DNA of 64,000 nucleotides from Gp13-AA77 sp035946575 (GTDB lineage: Bacteria > Acidobacteriota > Terriglobia > UBA7540). Location: assembly GCA_035946575.1 (NCBI GenBank), contig DASYZG010000078.1, positions 1 through 64,000 of the forward strand, written 5' to 3'. This document shows, in pieces, positions 16,247-25,320 of this stretch (within the stretch, counting starts at the first letter, position 1; the number at the start of each line of letters is the position of its first letter). The notes beneath the pieces were generated by a model. That model made no database searches, was not told where the DNA came from, and was given only the letters and a program-made list of their open reading frames with translations. The position numbers and the translations under genes were made by a program.

Positions 16247-17533
16247 TCAGCAGGCGAGATCGTTGCGCGTGATCCGGGCGCCCTGCAGCGGACCGAGGAC
16301 CGTCAGAGCCAGGCGCTTGCGGTCGAGCAGCTCGCGCGCCACGGCCAGCACGTCATCGGAACTGACCGCCTCCAGTTCGCGCGCGATCTCGTCCATGGTG
16401 ATGTGCCGTCCGAAGTACATCTCGTGCCGGGCCAGATTGGACATGCGGCTCATGGTGGATTCGAGCCCGAGCAGAGTGCTGCCCTTCAGGAAGTCCTTGG
16501 TGCGGCGCAATTCTTCGTCGCCCATGAGTTCCGATTTCAAACGCGCGAACTCTTCGATGATCAACTGGACCACCGTGCGGGCGTTGGCGCCCGAAGTTCC
16601 GGCGTAGACGTTCAGGCAGCCGGTGTCCGTGTAGGAGCTCAAGCCGGAGAAAACGGCGTAGGCGAGGCCGCGCTTCTCGCGGACATTCTGGAAGAGCCGC
16701 GAGCTCATGCCACCGCCCAGGGCGGTGTTGAGCACGTAGCAGGCGAATCGGCGCGGATGAGTCAGGGGGAAAGCGGGCGCGCCCAGGCAGATGTGGACCT
16801 GCTCCAGATTCTTCTTGTGGCGCAGGCGGATGTCCGGAGAGGCCACGGGCACGCGCTCGTGAACGGCGGGGTCGCCGGCGGGCACCTTGCCCATTTCCTG
16901 CCGGACGAGGTCCAGCACCTGATTATGCCGGAGGTTCCCGGCCGCCGAGATCAGCATGTTGCAGGGCGTGTAGTGACGGCGGAAGTAGCGGAACAGCCGC
17001 TTGCGATTGAAGGTGCGCACGGTCTGGCGCGTTCCGAGGATCGGCCGGCCGAGCGGGTGGTTGCGCCAGTAACTCTGGGTGAAGATCTCGTGCACTAGGT
17101 CATCCGGCGTGTCTTCCACCATCTTGATCTCTTCCTGGATCACCTGCGATTCCTTGGCCACATGCTCGTCGCGCAGCAGAGGGTCTTTGACAAGATCGGC
17201 CAGCACCTCGAAGGCGCGCGGCACGTGCTCGTCGAGAACTTTGATGGAGAAGCTGGTGCATTCCTTGGCGGTGAAGGCGTCAAGATGGCCGCCGATCGAG
17301 TCCGCCGAGCGCGCGATTTCCTCCGCCGTGCGCTTGTGCGTGCCCTTGAACACCATGTGCTCGAGGAAATGGGTGATGCCGTTCTCCTCGGCGCGCTCGG
17401 CGCGCGACCCGGTCCGCAGCCAGATACCGACCGAAACCGAGCGCACCACCGGCATCTCTTCGGTAACGATCGTGAGTCCGTTATCCAGCAGGGTCTTACG
17501 TACCGGTCCCTGCGCGTGAATGGCTTGATCCAA
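16247..17533 (-). CDS. M16 family zinc metallopeptidase
   Basis: 428 residues from a TTG at 17533 preceded by AGGAGAAAGCC; a longer reading upstream lacks a ribosome site and family similarity. The inverted zinc motif HFLEH (His55, Glu58, His59) and the downstream Glu in QVIQEEIKMVEDTPDD (about 131-146) are intact. The C-terminal half has the second, non-catalytic M16 domain with GGGMSSRLFQNVREKRGLAY. The family includes PqqF and mitochondrial processing peptidase-like enzymes. No signal peptide is seen. Confidence 0.92.
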   Translation of the reverse strand: MDQAIHAQGPVRKTLLDNGLTIVTEEMPVVRSVSVGIWLRTGSRAERAEENGITHFLEHMVFKGTHKRTAEEIARSADSIGGHLDAFTAKECTSFSIKVLDEHVPRAFEVLADLVKDPLLRDEHVAKESQVIQEEIKMVEDTPDDLVHEIFTQSYWRNHPLGRPILGTRQTVRTFNRKRLFRYFRRHYTPCNMLISAAGNLRHNQVLDLVRQEMGKVPAGDPAVHERVPVASPDIRLRHKKNLEQVHICLGAPAFPLTHPRRFACYVLNTALGGGMSSRLFQNVREKRGLAYAVFSGLSSYTDTGCLNVYAGTSGANARTVVQLIIEEFARLKSELMGDEELRRTKDFLKGSTLLGLESTMSRMSNLARHEMYFGRHITMDEIARELEAVSSDDVLAVARELLDRKRLALTVLGPLQGARITRNDLAC

Positions 17534-17670
17534 GGCTTTCTCCTGTTCCCATCCTAAGCGTAAAACGATTCCAGGCGCCAGCAGGTTGGTTGGATGCTGT
17601 GAATCGGGAGCAGGCGCAAGGATTTCGGCGTGGGATAAGCCACATCGTGTCAACAACTTAAACGCCAGCG

Positions 17671-18501
17671 CTATGACGATCGGTGCTGGATGCGCGCCGT
17701 TTCTTGGGCGGCGGCCCGATCTCGCAGTCGGGGAGAGTACTGGCCGGTAAGGGCCCGCCAGCGCACTTCCGCCACTTCGCGAAAGCTACGGAGGGCATCG
17801 CGCAGCACGCTGAACCTGGTGGCGGGGTCGTTATCCCAGCGGACCGGGATCTCCACAATCCGCCCGCCCCAGCGCTCCACCAGGAAAAGAAGCTCCGGGT
17901 CGAAACCGAAGCGCTCGGCTTTCAGGTGCTCGAAGGCGCGACGGGTAGCCTCGCGCCGGAAGAGTTTCAAACCACATTGTGTATCGCGCAGCTTGAGCCC
18001 GGTGAACAATCGCACGGCCAGGTTGAAGCAGATGCCGCCCCACTCGCGAAACAGAGGCTGATGTACGCCGATCAGTTCGCGCTGCAGCGCCCGCGAACCG
18101 ATGGCAGCGTCGGCGCCGGTGGACTCGAGCGCGGCGATCAGCATGCCTGTCTGGTCGATGGGCGCCGAGAGATCAGCGTCGGTAAACAACACGTATTCGC
18201 CACGCGCTTCCAGCACGCCGCGCCGCACGCTGTATCCCTTGCCGCGATTGCGATCGTTCCGGATGAGCCGGAAGGACGGCCAGTGCTGAACGACGGACGC
18301 CACTATATCCGCGGTGCCGTCGCTTGACCCGTCGTCGACCACGGTTACTTCAGCGGAGTAACTCTTGGAGGCCAGGTACCAGTGGATAGCGGCAAGCGAT
18401 CGTCCAATGCGCTGTGCCTCGTTATAGGCCGGGACTACGATACTGAGAAATGGCGCCGATGTCTCCGCAGAGCCGGACCGTAAATCTTGATTCTGTGTCA
18501 T
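17671..18501 (-). CDS. family 2 glycosyltransferase (polyprenyl-phosphate glucosyltransferase-like)
   Basis: 276 residues from an ATG at 18501. The GT2 core is complete: FLSIVVPAYNEAQRI, VTVVDDGSSDGTADIV, FTDADLSAPIDQTG (the DxD-type metal site) and a C-terminal RFGFDPELLFLVERWGG block. The sequence TQCGLKLFRREATRRAFEHL is typical of Alg5-like dolichyl- or undecaprenyl-phosphate beta-glucosyltransferases. No transmembrane tail follows, unlike DPM1/ArnC relatives with GtrB-type anchors. It probably charges a lipid carrier with a sugar at the inner membrane. Confidence 0.88.
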   Translation of the reverse strand: MTQNQDLRSGSAETSAPFLSIVVPAYNEAQRIGRSLAAIHWYLASKSYSAEVTVVDDGSSDGTADIVASVVQHWPSFRLIRNDRNRGKGYSVRRGVLEARGEYVLFTDADLSAPIDQTGMLIAALESTGADAAIGSRALQRELIGVHQPLFREWGGICFNLAVRLFTGLKLRDTQCGLKLFRREATRRAFEHLKAERFGFDPELLFLVERWGGRIVEIPVRWDNDPATRFSVLRDALRSFREVAEVRWRALTGQYSPRLRDRAAAQETARIQHRSS

Positions 18502-18768
18502 CGCTTCTATTAACCCTGAGCGAGGCAAAATTATGGGAGCGGAATGTTATGTGTTTTCTCGCGCAGCAGGTTGCATTGCCGAGCAGCCTGCTGTTTCCGA
18601 AAAGACACAGGGCTGACTCCCGGAGCCTTCGATCGTCCACGGCGAACGACTAGCCGCTCAGCTTGATTCCAAAGCAGATAGCGCGTTCGGCCTGGAGGCG
18701 CTTCTGAAGCTCTTAACATTCAAAACAGGCAGAAGGCCGCATTCACATTAGCAACCGAGGTTCCACTG

Positions 18769-19449
18769 TTAGCCAAAGAACCGCGGCCAGCGCGCCTGGG
18801 GCCAGCCTTGCTTGCCGACCAGCGGCACGAACTGGACAGCTTCGAGAGTCTTGTCGCTGAAGTCCTCGCCTCGCCGCACAAAAAGGTGGAGTTGCTGCAT
18901 CTCGCGGCCGCCGATGGGAATCACGAGGCGCCCTCCGCCGGCAAGCTGGTCGATAAGAGCCTGAGGAACACGAGGCGAGCCCGCCGTCACCAGGATGGCC
19001 TCGTACGGCGCCGCCACGGCATAGCCTTCAGTGCCGTCGCCGGTAATCACTTCCACGCTTCCGTAGCCGAGGCGGGCCAGCTTCCGGCGCGCCTCTTCGG
19101 CCAGTGACGCATTGCGCTCGACGGTATAAACGCGCGCGTCCAGAGCCGCGAGCACGGCAGACTGGTAACCCAGACCCGTGCCGATCTCGAGCACGCGATC
19201 GCCGGGATTCACGGCCGCAGCCTCGGTCATCAAGGCGACGATGAACGGCTGCGAGATGGTCTCCCATTCCCCGATGGGCAGCGCGCGATCCTCGTAAGCC
19301 GCCGCCGCCTGGTCGATGGGGACAAACTCGTGGCGCGGCACGGTCGCCATGGCCTCGAGCACGCGCCGGTCGCGGATGCCGCGAGCGCGAAGCTGTCCTT
19401 CGACCATCGACTGGCGTTCGGATTCGCGAAGTGCTGTGGTATCTGCCAA
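18769..19449 (-). CDS. pcm: protein-L-isoaspartate O-methyltransferase
   Basis: 226 residues from a TTG start at 19449 with AGAGGT five bases upstream; this gives a normal family length, whereas a longer in-frame reading adds an atypical leader. The N-terminal SMVEGQLRARGIRDRRVLEA and VPRHEFVP blocks, the SAM-binding VLEIGTGLGYQSAVLA (about 86-101) and the ALPIGEWETISQPFIVALMT block are diagnostic. The enzyme repairs isoaspartyl damage in proteins in the cytosol. Confidence 0.93.
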   Translation of the reverse strand: MADTTALRESERQSMVEGQLRARGIRDRRVLEAMATVPRHEFVPIDQAAAAYEDRALPIGEWETISQPFIVALMTEAAAVNPGDRVLEIGTGLGYQSAVLAALDARVYTVERNASLAEEARRKLARLGYGSVEVITGDGTEGYAVAAPYEAILVTAGSPRVPQALIDQLAGGGRLVIPIGGREMQQLHLFVRRGEDFSDKTLEAVQFVPLVGKQGWPQARWPRFFG

Positions 19450-19534
19450 GTTACCTCTGTGCGTAGGATAGCACCGAATCGAGGCCTGGCACGGGCTTGG
19501 GCCGCCCTCGGGGGCAACGGCCAATAGTCGATTC

Positions 19535-21949
19535 CTAGAGCGTCAGCCGCTGCTCGCCCGGATGCAGCGCGATCCGCCGCTCCTTCCAGATGAACCAGCC
19601 CGACAGTCCCGCCGGCAGCGCCACGTCGGCGGTCCAGTGATCGCCCTGGCGCTCGTAGGTCACCCGAATGGGACCTTGCGAGTGGGGGACGGCGGCGGTC
19701 AGGTGGTGAAGCTCGCCGAGATGCGGTGCGATTGTCACCCTGGCGAAACCGGGCGCGGCCGATTCGATGCCGGCCACCGTCGCGAGCAGATCGAAATCCG
19801 GATGCGCGCTCCAGGCGTGGCAATCCGAGCGCGTCTCGCCGGGCGTCTCGGCGAAAGTAGTCAGGCCCTCGTTGAGCATCTCTTTCCAGGGAGCGAGTTC
19901 CTCGATGTAGCGGCCGGCGAGCCCGGTCTTGTTCATGGCGCGGGCAAGATAGAAACGGAAATAGTAGGAAGCCTGAGTAAGGCTCTTGTCCTGGAGGACA
20001 CGTTCGGTCACGCCGCGCTGCGCCGCGGCCGGAATCGCGTCTGACAGCACACCGAGGATATTGCCTTGCTGGCTGAAGTGGTTCTTCGCGGGCGTGTCGG
20101 CAAGCAGGCCGCGGCCGGCGTCCCAGCAGGTGCGGTAGACGGCGCTCGCGATCTTCGCGGCCAGGGCGCGCTCGCGCCGGGCCATATCCGAATCGCCGAA
20201 GGCCGCTTCGAGGTCGGCGGCCTGGCGAAGCGCCATCACAAACTCGAGGCTCAAATCCGACGACTGGCCATCGGCCTCCTGCGGCGCCACGCCATCGCGA
20301 AAATCGTCCGCCCAATCGACGAAAGGCCACCAGGGCAAGCGGTCCAGCAGTCCCGATGCGGTCAGATGCGACTGGTACCAGGCGAGCACTTCGCGCGCAT
20401 TGGGCAGCCACGGCTTCAGGAAGTCCTGTTCGCCGCGATACCACCACAAGTCGTGCATCATGCCGATCCAGTAGAGCGAAAACGGCGGGATGTACTGCGG
20501 GAGGGCGGAGGGATAGCGGCTTTGCGTCAATCCTTCAGGCGTCTGCGAATCGCCCAGGAGATCGATGGCGTTCTTGTCCAAGCGATCGTCGCCGGCCACG
20601 TAGAGCGAGATCAGCGCCTGGATGCGCGTGTCGCCCACATACTGGAGCTGCTCGTAGTAGGGGCAATCCATGTAAGTTTCGTGGGCGCAGAGCCGCGCCG
20701 TGCGCCAGCCGACTTCCCAGATCTTCTGGAGCACGGGATCGTCGCTCCCGAACGTCGCCTCGGGCTTGAAGGGATAGGCGGTAAAGTAGCCCCGGAAGTC
20801 TTCGATGGTCAGCGGAGCATCGCCCGTGCGCACGTCGATCTGCACGTAGCGGTAGGCGCGCCACCAGAGGGACGAGAATGCGCGATGCGCGCCGCCGTCG
20901 GGCAGGAACTCGTCGTAAAGCCCGCGAATCTTCTTGCCTCCGGTCTTGTTCCTATTGCCCTTGTGCCCCTGCGAGTCAAACAGGGCTTCGGCATAGGTGA
21001 TCCGGATTTGTGATCCGCGGCCGCCGCTCGTTATCAGCTCGGGATAGGTCGTAGTCTCGAAGCTCTGATCGAGAAGCAGGGACGCCTCGGTGTTCGCCGG
21101 CACCGTGACGGGTGCGTGCCCACCCGTGAATTCCAAAGAAACGTTCGCGCCTTCCGAACGCACCACGCGCGCCAGCCGCTGCAGGGTTTCCTCCTGCGCC
21201 GGCAGCGGATCGGCAACCAGCATCCAGCGCGAGCGGGTGTCCTGGATGGCTCGCGGGCTCGCGGTTCCGAGCGGCAAGGGCGGAATCCAGGCGCCGGCGT
21301 CGTAGTCCGCGTCCTGCCACCCCCACGGATACTGCGCCGCCGCAACGCGCTCGCCATGGCCCGCGGCGTAGTAGCCTCCGGCCTCTTTTTCGGAGAGAAC
21401 GATGACGCTGCGTGAGTGGTCGAGCAGGGTCTTCCAGGATTGATCTGTGTTGACTACCGGATTGTCGCCCTCCAGGACGAATCCCGTTTGCGACGTGAGC
21501 TGCGCCATGGGCGCTTCGTCCGCGTAGTTCCAGATCACCGCCGCGAGCACGTTCTTGCCCGCGCGAAGCTGCGGCGCGAGATTGACGGTCTCGAAGCGCC
21601 AGTGATCCAGATCGCCTCGCGATGGCCCTCGCGAAACGCGGGCGCCGTTGACGAACAGCTCGTAGCGATTGTCGGCGCTGACGTGCACCAGAAACTGGCC
21701 GGGCGCCGAAGGGAGATCGAAGCTCTTCCGCAGATAGCAGACGCCGGCGTCGCGCGGCGGCGCCTTGGGGCAAGTGATCCACTCGGCTTTCCAGGGACGC
21801 GTCAAGAGCGGCGAACGAACCTGAGCCGCAGCCTGCTGCGGTTGTTGGAACGTAGTCTGGCCCAGGAAAAACACGAGCAGCAGCTTCGCGATTCTAAGGT
21901 TACCGTGGATCGAGGCTCGGGCAGCACGATGAATTGACATACAGGGCAT
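19535..21949 (-). CDS. secreted alpha-L-rhamnosidase (GH78)
   Basis: 804 residues (an ATG three codons in is an alternative start). An export signal (LLLVFFLGQTTFQQPQQAAAQ) is followed by GH78 N-terminal beta-sandwich domains (WITCPKAPPRDAGVCYLRKS; VSADNRYELFVNGARVSRGP). The (alpha/alpha)6 barrel contains MDCPYYEQLQYVGDTRIQAL, where the family keeps its acidic catalytic residues, and WPFVDWADDFRDGV. The C-terminal sandwich ends GWFIWKERRIALHPGEQ. It releases L-rhamnose from plant or microbial polysaccharides outside the cytosol. No transporter lies next to it. Confidence 0.9.
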   Translation of the reverse strand: MPCMSIHRAARASIHGNLRIAKLLLVFFLGQTTFQQPQQAAAQVRSPLLTRPWKAEWITCPKAPPRDAGVCYLRKSFDLPSAPGQFLVHVSADNRYELFVNGARVSRGPSRGDLDHWRFETVNLAPQLRAGKNVLAAVIWNYADEAPMAQLTSQTGFVLEGDNPVVNTDQSWKTLLDHSRSVIVLSEKEAGGYYAAGHGERVAAAQYPWGWQDADYDAGAWIPPLPLGTASPRAIQDTRSRWMLVADPLPAQEETLQRLARVVRSEGANVSLEFTGGHAPVTVPANTEASLLLDQSFETTTYPELITSGGRGSQIRITYAEALFDSQGHKGNRNKTGGKKIRGLYDEFLPDGGAHRAFSSLWWRAYRYVQIDVRTGDAPLTIEDFRGYFTAYPFKPEATFGSDDPVLQKIWEVGWRTARLCAHETYMDCPYYEQLQYVGDTRIQALISLYVAGDDRLDKNAIDLLGDSQTPEGLTQSRYPSALPQYIPPFSLYWIGMMHDLWWYRGEQDFLKPWLPNAREVLAWYQSHLTASGLLDRLPWWPFVDWADDFRDGVAPQEADGQSSDLSLEFVMALRQAADLEAAFGDSDMARRERALAAKIASAVYRTCWDAGRGLLADTPAKNHFSQQGNILGVLSDAIPAAAQRGVTERVLQDKSLTQASYYFRFYLARAMNKTGLAGRYIEELAPWKEMLNEGLTTFAETPGETRSDCHAWSAHPDFDLLATVAGIESAAPGFARVTIAPHLGELHHLTAAVPHSQGPIRVTYERQGDHWTADVALPAGLSGWFIWKERRIALHPGEQRLTL

Positions 21950-22036
21950 TCTAAAATTAACCTGCCTGACCTTGCTGAAAAACTCAGCCGGCCCGTCAAT
22001 CTGAATGCTGTAGCCTCCGCGGTTCCTCTCTGAACT

Positions 22037-22105
22037 CCTGGTTAGAAGGCCTCAACGCAGAGGCCACGGAGGGCCCACCCAGAACACGGAGGGTTTCGCG
22101 CTCCG
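22037..22105. repeat. CACAGAG-type intergenic repeat
   Basis: ACGCAGAGGCCACGGAGGGC and AGAACACGGAGGG between the barrel-like protein and the rhamnosidase. Same family as the repeat at 258-335. Confidence 0.45.
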
Positions 22106-22112
22106 TCTATCT

Positions 22113-22916
22113 TCACGGCCGCCACGAGCGCGAATTGAGGTTGCGTGAAACCATCAACTTGAGCGTTATTTTGTCGGACCCCGCCGTCAAGCCGTATCCG
22201 ATTCCAGCTTCGACGTTGACGCCGAGGAAACGAGGGCTGGAGTGATCCACAACCGCCCAGATTTCGTGAAACTGCTGGTCGTAAGGGACGAAGTGACGCA
22301 GAGAGCCAAAGCCATCGTACTCTTCAGCGGCAACAGCCCACCTGTCATTTAGGTTATAGGCGACCCGCCCTCCGGGGTTGTACTGGAGGTTGCCGAGGCC
22401 CCCGGTGTAGTCCGTATCGACAATCGGGTTGTACATCAGGTCCCAGGCGTGCAAGTGCAGTCCGACAATGGGCCTGATTTCGGAGGTGATGGTTTTGTCC
22501 TCCCAGTAGCTGGCATTGACGCTGAACTCGAAGTTGACGCCATAGAAGAATTTGTGGTCGTGAGCGTGAGGCCGGACGAACAGCTCACGAATTTTGAAGC
22601 CGTTGATCGTGGTTCCGTGGTTCGTTGAGTAGAGTGAATACACAGGGAGATAAAGGCCCTGTTCCATCCAGGGTGTGACGCCATAGGCCCATTCGGCCGT
22701 TCCATTGAAGGAGCGATTGGCGACGATGCTGCCGGGGAAGACGGGGACGGTCCGCCCCTCGGGCGTGAAGTTGCTGTGAACCATCAGATTGAATATGCCG
22801 GGGGGCTCGACTTCGGCGTCGTAGACCTGGATCTCGTCGGTTTGCGCGAAGATCAGCGACGCCGGTGCGAGCAGACCGACGATGATCAGGACAATGATCC
22901 ATACGATCGTTCGCAT
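22113..22916 (-). CDS. predicted outer membrane beta-barrel protein
   Basis: 267 residues from an ATG at 22916, chosen because a clear signal peptide begins there (MRTIVWIIVLIIVGLLAPAS...FAQ). The mature part has alternating aromatic and polar residues and turns typical of small barrels (GTAEWAYGVTPWMEQGLYLP; FFYGVNFEFSVNASYWEDKT; ends with LKLMVSRNLNSRSWRP). It resembles proteins of the phenol-degradation meta-pathway/transporter barrel type, but no named family motif is seen. The role is unknown. Confidence 0.65.
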   Translation of the reverse strand: MRTIVWIIVLIIVGLLAPASLIFAQTDEIQVYDAEVEPPGIFNLMVHSNFTPEGRTVPVFPGSIVANRSFNGTAEWAYGVTPWMEQGLYLPVYSLYSTNHGTTINGFKIRELFVRPHAHDHKFFYGVNFEFSVNASYWEDKTITSEIRPIVGLHLHAWDLMYNPIVDTDYTGGLGNLQYNPGGRVAYNLNDRWAVAAEEYDGFGSLRHFVPYDQQFHEIWAVVDHSSPRFLGVNVEAGIGYGLTAGSDKITLKLMVSRNLNSRSWRP

Positions 22917-23077
22917 ATTTGACTTTCGGGCTATGAGAGATGAAAGCCGGGCACGGAACCCGGGGGAAACGCGAGCCGGTATGCGCTCCATCGATTCTTT
23001 TTTCCGCGCCGCGCCAGCGGCAAACCGGCGTTCCCGCCTGCGGTGGAGGCGCGGGCCGGGTCTCAACCCGCTGTCCG

Positions 23078-23935
23078 TTACCAGGCGATCCGATCGGGGA
23101 AGAACTCGGCGACCAGATCCTCGTAGTAGGGCCTCAACTCGCGGACGTTCGGCCGCTCGGCGCCCTTGGAGTACAGGTCATAAGGGTTAAACTTCCGCAC
23201 CCAGTCGAACATTTGTTCGTCGTGGCTGTTCATCAGATGACCGTAGGCTCCGTGCCTGTGGGCGGGGTAGAACGAGTGGTAGCGCAGGATATACTGCGCC
23301 GGCTCCGGCAGGTAATCGCGCGTGACGGTGTAGATGTACTCGTCGTGGCCCCAGGAGAGGTGCACCTTGTCGAGGCCGCAACGGGGCTCGTAGATTCCAT
23401 GGACCGTCTGATACTGGGGCACCTGGCTGTCCGGGTTAGCGGCGAAGAACTCCGGAAAAACAATCTGGTCGGACCAGGCGCAGCCCACGGGAAAGGTGTC
23501 GCCCACCACGGCCCATTGCGGCTCGCCCCAGAGGCACAGGACCTTGCCGAGGTCGTGCACGAAACCCGCCAGCACGAACCAGCGCGCGTGCCCGTCGCGG
23601 CGAATCGCCTCGGAGGTCTGCAGCAGATGCTCGATCTGGGTGAGGTCGGTATCGGGATCGCTGTCGTCAACCAGGTTGTTCAGGAACTCCGCCATCTCCC
23701 AGATGCTCTTCTTCTCGTGCGTGAGGCCGCCGAATTCCTTTTTCCTGGCGAGCACAAAGTCGAGCGTCTGATGGGCGTGATTCTGACGATAGAATTCGGT
23801 GACCGTGGGATTGGCGTCCGCCTTATAGTTGCGAAACTCGCTCTGGGATTTGCCAGGATGGTAACGGGTGGCGACAAACTCGTCCCACTCTTCGATATTC
23901 TTCAAGGGCGCTGACTCGGTTTCCGGGGCCTGCAT
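23078..23935 (-). CDS. myo-inositol oxygenase (MIOX)
   Basis: 285 residues, the same length as the mammalian enzyme, from an ATG at 23935 with GGAGG upstream. It converts myo-inositol plus O2 to D-glucuronate using a di-iron centre. All expected ligands are present: His103 (IEHLLQTSEA), His127 and Asp128 (GFVHDLGKVL), His197 (LSWGHDEY), His220 (LRYHSFYP) and Asp253 (FNPYDLYSK), with the catalytic Lys131. WGEPQWAVVGDTFPVGC matches the animal/fungal sequence almost exactly. No inositol dehydrogenase or uronate pathway gene is adjacent. A hairpin sits just upstream of its ribosome site. Confidence 0.95.
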   Translation of the reverse strand: MQAPETESAPLKNIEEWDEFVATRYHPGKSQSEFRNYKADANPTVTEFYRQNHAHQTLDFVLARKKEFGGLTHEKKSIWEMAEFLNNLVDDSDPDTDLTQIEHLLQTSEAIRRDGHARWFVLAGFVHDLGKVLCLWGEPQWAVVGDTFPVGCAWSDQIVFPEFFAANPDSQVPQYQTVHGIYEPRCGLDKVHLSWGHDEYIYTVTRDYLPEPAQYILRYHSFYPAHRHGAYGHLMNSHDEQMFDWVRKFNPYDLYSKGAERPNVRELRPYYEDLVAEFFPDRIAW

Positions 23936-23953
23936 GATCGGTACCTCCGCACT

Positions 23954-23973
23954 CCCCACCGGTGCCGGTGGGG
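23954..23973 (-). promoter_or_regulatory. hairpin next to the MIOX ribosome binding site
   Basis: CCCCACC (23954-23960), loop GGTGCC, GGTGGGG (23967-23973); inner bases can extend the stem. On the reverse strand it ends five bases before the TCGGAGG-type site of the MIOX gene. It could be the terminator of the GcvT-like gene or a translation control element. Confidence 0.4.
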
Positions 23974-24014
23974 CGTTTCCCCCTGACCTCATTCTACCAA
24001 GACTCACGCCGGTC

Positions 24015-25232
24015 TTACGCCGGAGGCTTGGCGGTCTTGCGGGGCGGATTGAAGAATGGCAGTTCGACCACCTGTGCCGGCACGGTGTGGCGGACTGCCT
24101 CAATCGTCAACTCCATGGCGAGCCGCGAACCGTTGGCGGCGTGCTCGCGCGCGATGCTGCCAAGCGCGATCATCTTCTTGATCGTGGGCGACCACGTGGT
24201 CGAGGTTGCCTTGCCGACCTGCGACCGGCCGCTGTAGACGGGCACGGCCACGCGCGAGGCGGTGGAGGGCACCTGCGGGGCCAGCCCGGCGTCGAGGTAC
24301 AACTTCTCGATGCGGTTCCAGTCGAGGTCGAGCCCGACGAGGCGCCGCGCGGGCCCGCCATGCTTTTGTTCGGCGTGGAGCGCCGCGCGGCCGACGAAGT
24401 TCTCCTTCTTGAGATCCACCAGGCGGCCGAGCCCGATCTCGAAGGGCGAATATTTCTGCGATTCAATCAAGGCTTTCTTGCTCGAGACGTAGTCCACGTC
24501 GGTCAGGATCAGGCCGGCCTCGATACGCGCCACGTCGAGCGCCAGCATGCCACAAGGACGCGCGTCGAACTCGCAACCCTGTTCGACGAGGGTGTCCCAC
24601 ACACGGACCGCGTCGCGCCAGGGAATCCAAACCTCATAACCGAGATCGCCGGTGTAGCCCGTCCGGGAGATGTCCACCGGAACGCCTGCGATCTCGCCGC
24701 GCGTCACGCGAAAGTATTTGAGCTTGTCGATGCCCGTCGAAGCTTCCGGGATCGCTGCCGCCTTGCGCAGCAGGCGCGCCGACGTCGGACCCTGGACGGC
24801 CAGCGCGGCCACCTGCTCTGAGATGTCTTCGATTTCGACGTCCATGCCCAGTGCATTCTGATGAAACCAGCGCAGATTAGGCTCGGCGGCCGTCCAGCGG
24901 TAGGTGTTCTCGGCGAGCCTCGTGAGGGTGCCGTCGTCAATCACCTTGCCGTGCTCGTCGCACCAGCAGCAGTAGATGACCTGGTCCACGGCCACCTTGC
25001 GGATGTCGCGGGCGATCACGCGATTCACCAGGCGCGTGGCATCGGGTCCGGTCAGGCGGTACTTGTAGAGCGGCGAGATGTCGATCAGCGCGGCGGCATT
25101 GCGGATGGCGTTATATTCGTGCTCGTGGTGAGTTTCGTAAACGCTGACCGTGTAGAAGCCCGACCACTCGCGATAGTTCAGGCTCTCGCAGGCGGCGAAG
25201 GTCCGTTCGTGAAACGCAGTCCCAACAGGCAA
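24015..25232 (-). CDS. aminomethyltransferase (GcvT)-family protein
   Basis: 405 residues with the full GcvT/folate-binding architecture: HEYNAIRNAAALIDISPLYK at the start, VQGPTSARLLRKAA, ISRTGYTGDLGYEVWIPW, MLALDVARIEAGLIL, and a C-terminal barrel (RRLVGLDLDW...VGKATSTTWSPTIKKMIALG). The family uses tetrahydrofolate to accept one-carbon groups (glycine cleavage, dimethylglycine or DMSP demethylation). Glycine cleavage partners (H and P proteins) are not nearby, so a specialised demethylase is as likely as canonical GcvT. It precedes MIOX by 79 bases on the same strand. Confidence 0.85.
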   Translation of the reverse strand: MPVGTAFHERTFAACESLNYREWSGFYTVSVYETHHEHEYNAIRNAAALIDISPLYKYRLTGPDATRLVNRVIARDIRKVAVDQVIYCCWCDEHGKVIDDGTLTRLAENTYRWTAAEPNLRWFHQNALGMDVEIEDISEQVAALAVQGPTSARLLRKAAAIPEASTGIDKLKYFRVTRGEIAGVPVDISRTGYTGDLGYEVWIPWRDAVRVWDTLVEQGCEFDARPCGMLALDVARIEAGLILTDVDYVSSKKALIESQKYSPFEIGLGRLVDLKKENFVGRAALHAEQKHGGPARRLVGLDLDWNRIEKLYLDAGLAPQVPSTASRVAVPVYSGRSQVGKATSTTWSPTIKKMIALGSIAREHAANGSRLAMELTIEAVRHTVPAQVVELPFFNPPRKTAKPPA

Positions 25233-25249
25233 GGTCAGGCCTCCAGGCT

Positions 25250-25317
25250 GTAGCGGCGATGTTCTCGTCGCCGCGTTCGCAACATCGGCCGTCCGGCGGT
25301 GAGAACACCGCCGCTAC
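25250..25317. repeat. nested palindrome, copy E
   Basis: GTAGCGGCGATGTTCTCGTC pairs with GGCGGTGAGAACACCGCCGC: outer arms of about 27 bases with few mismatches, lying between the GcvT-like and surface-protein genes. Confidence 0.7.
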
Positions 25318-25320
25318 AGC

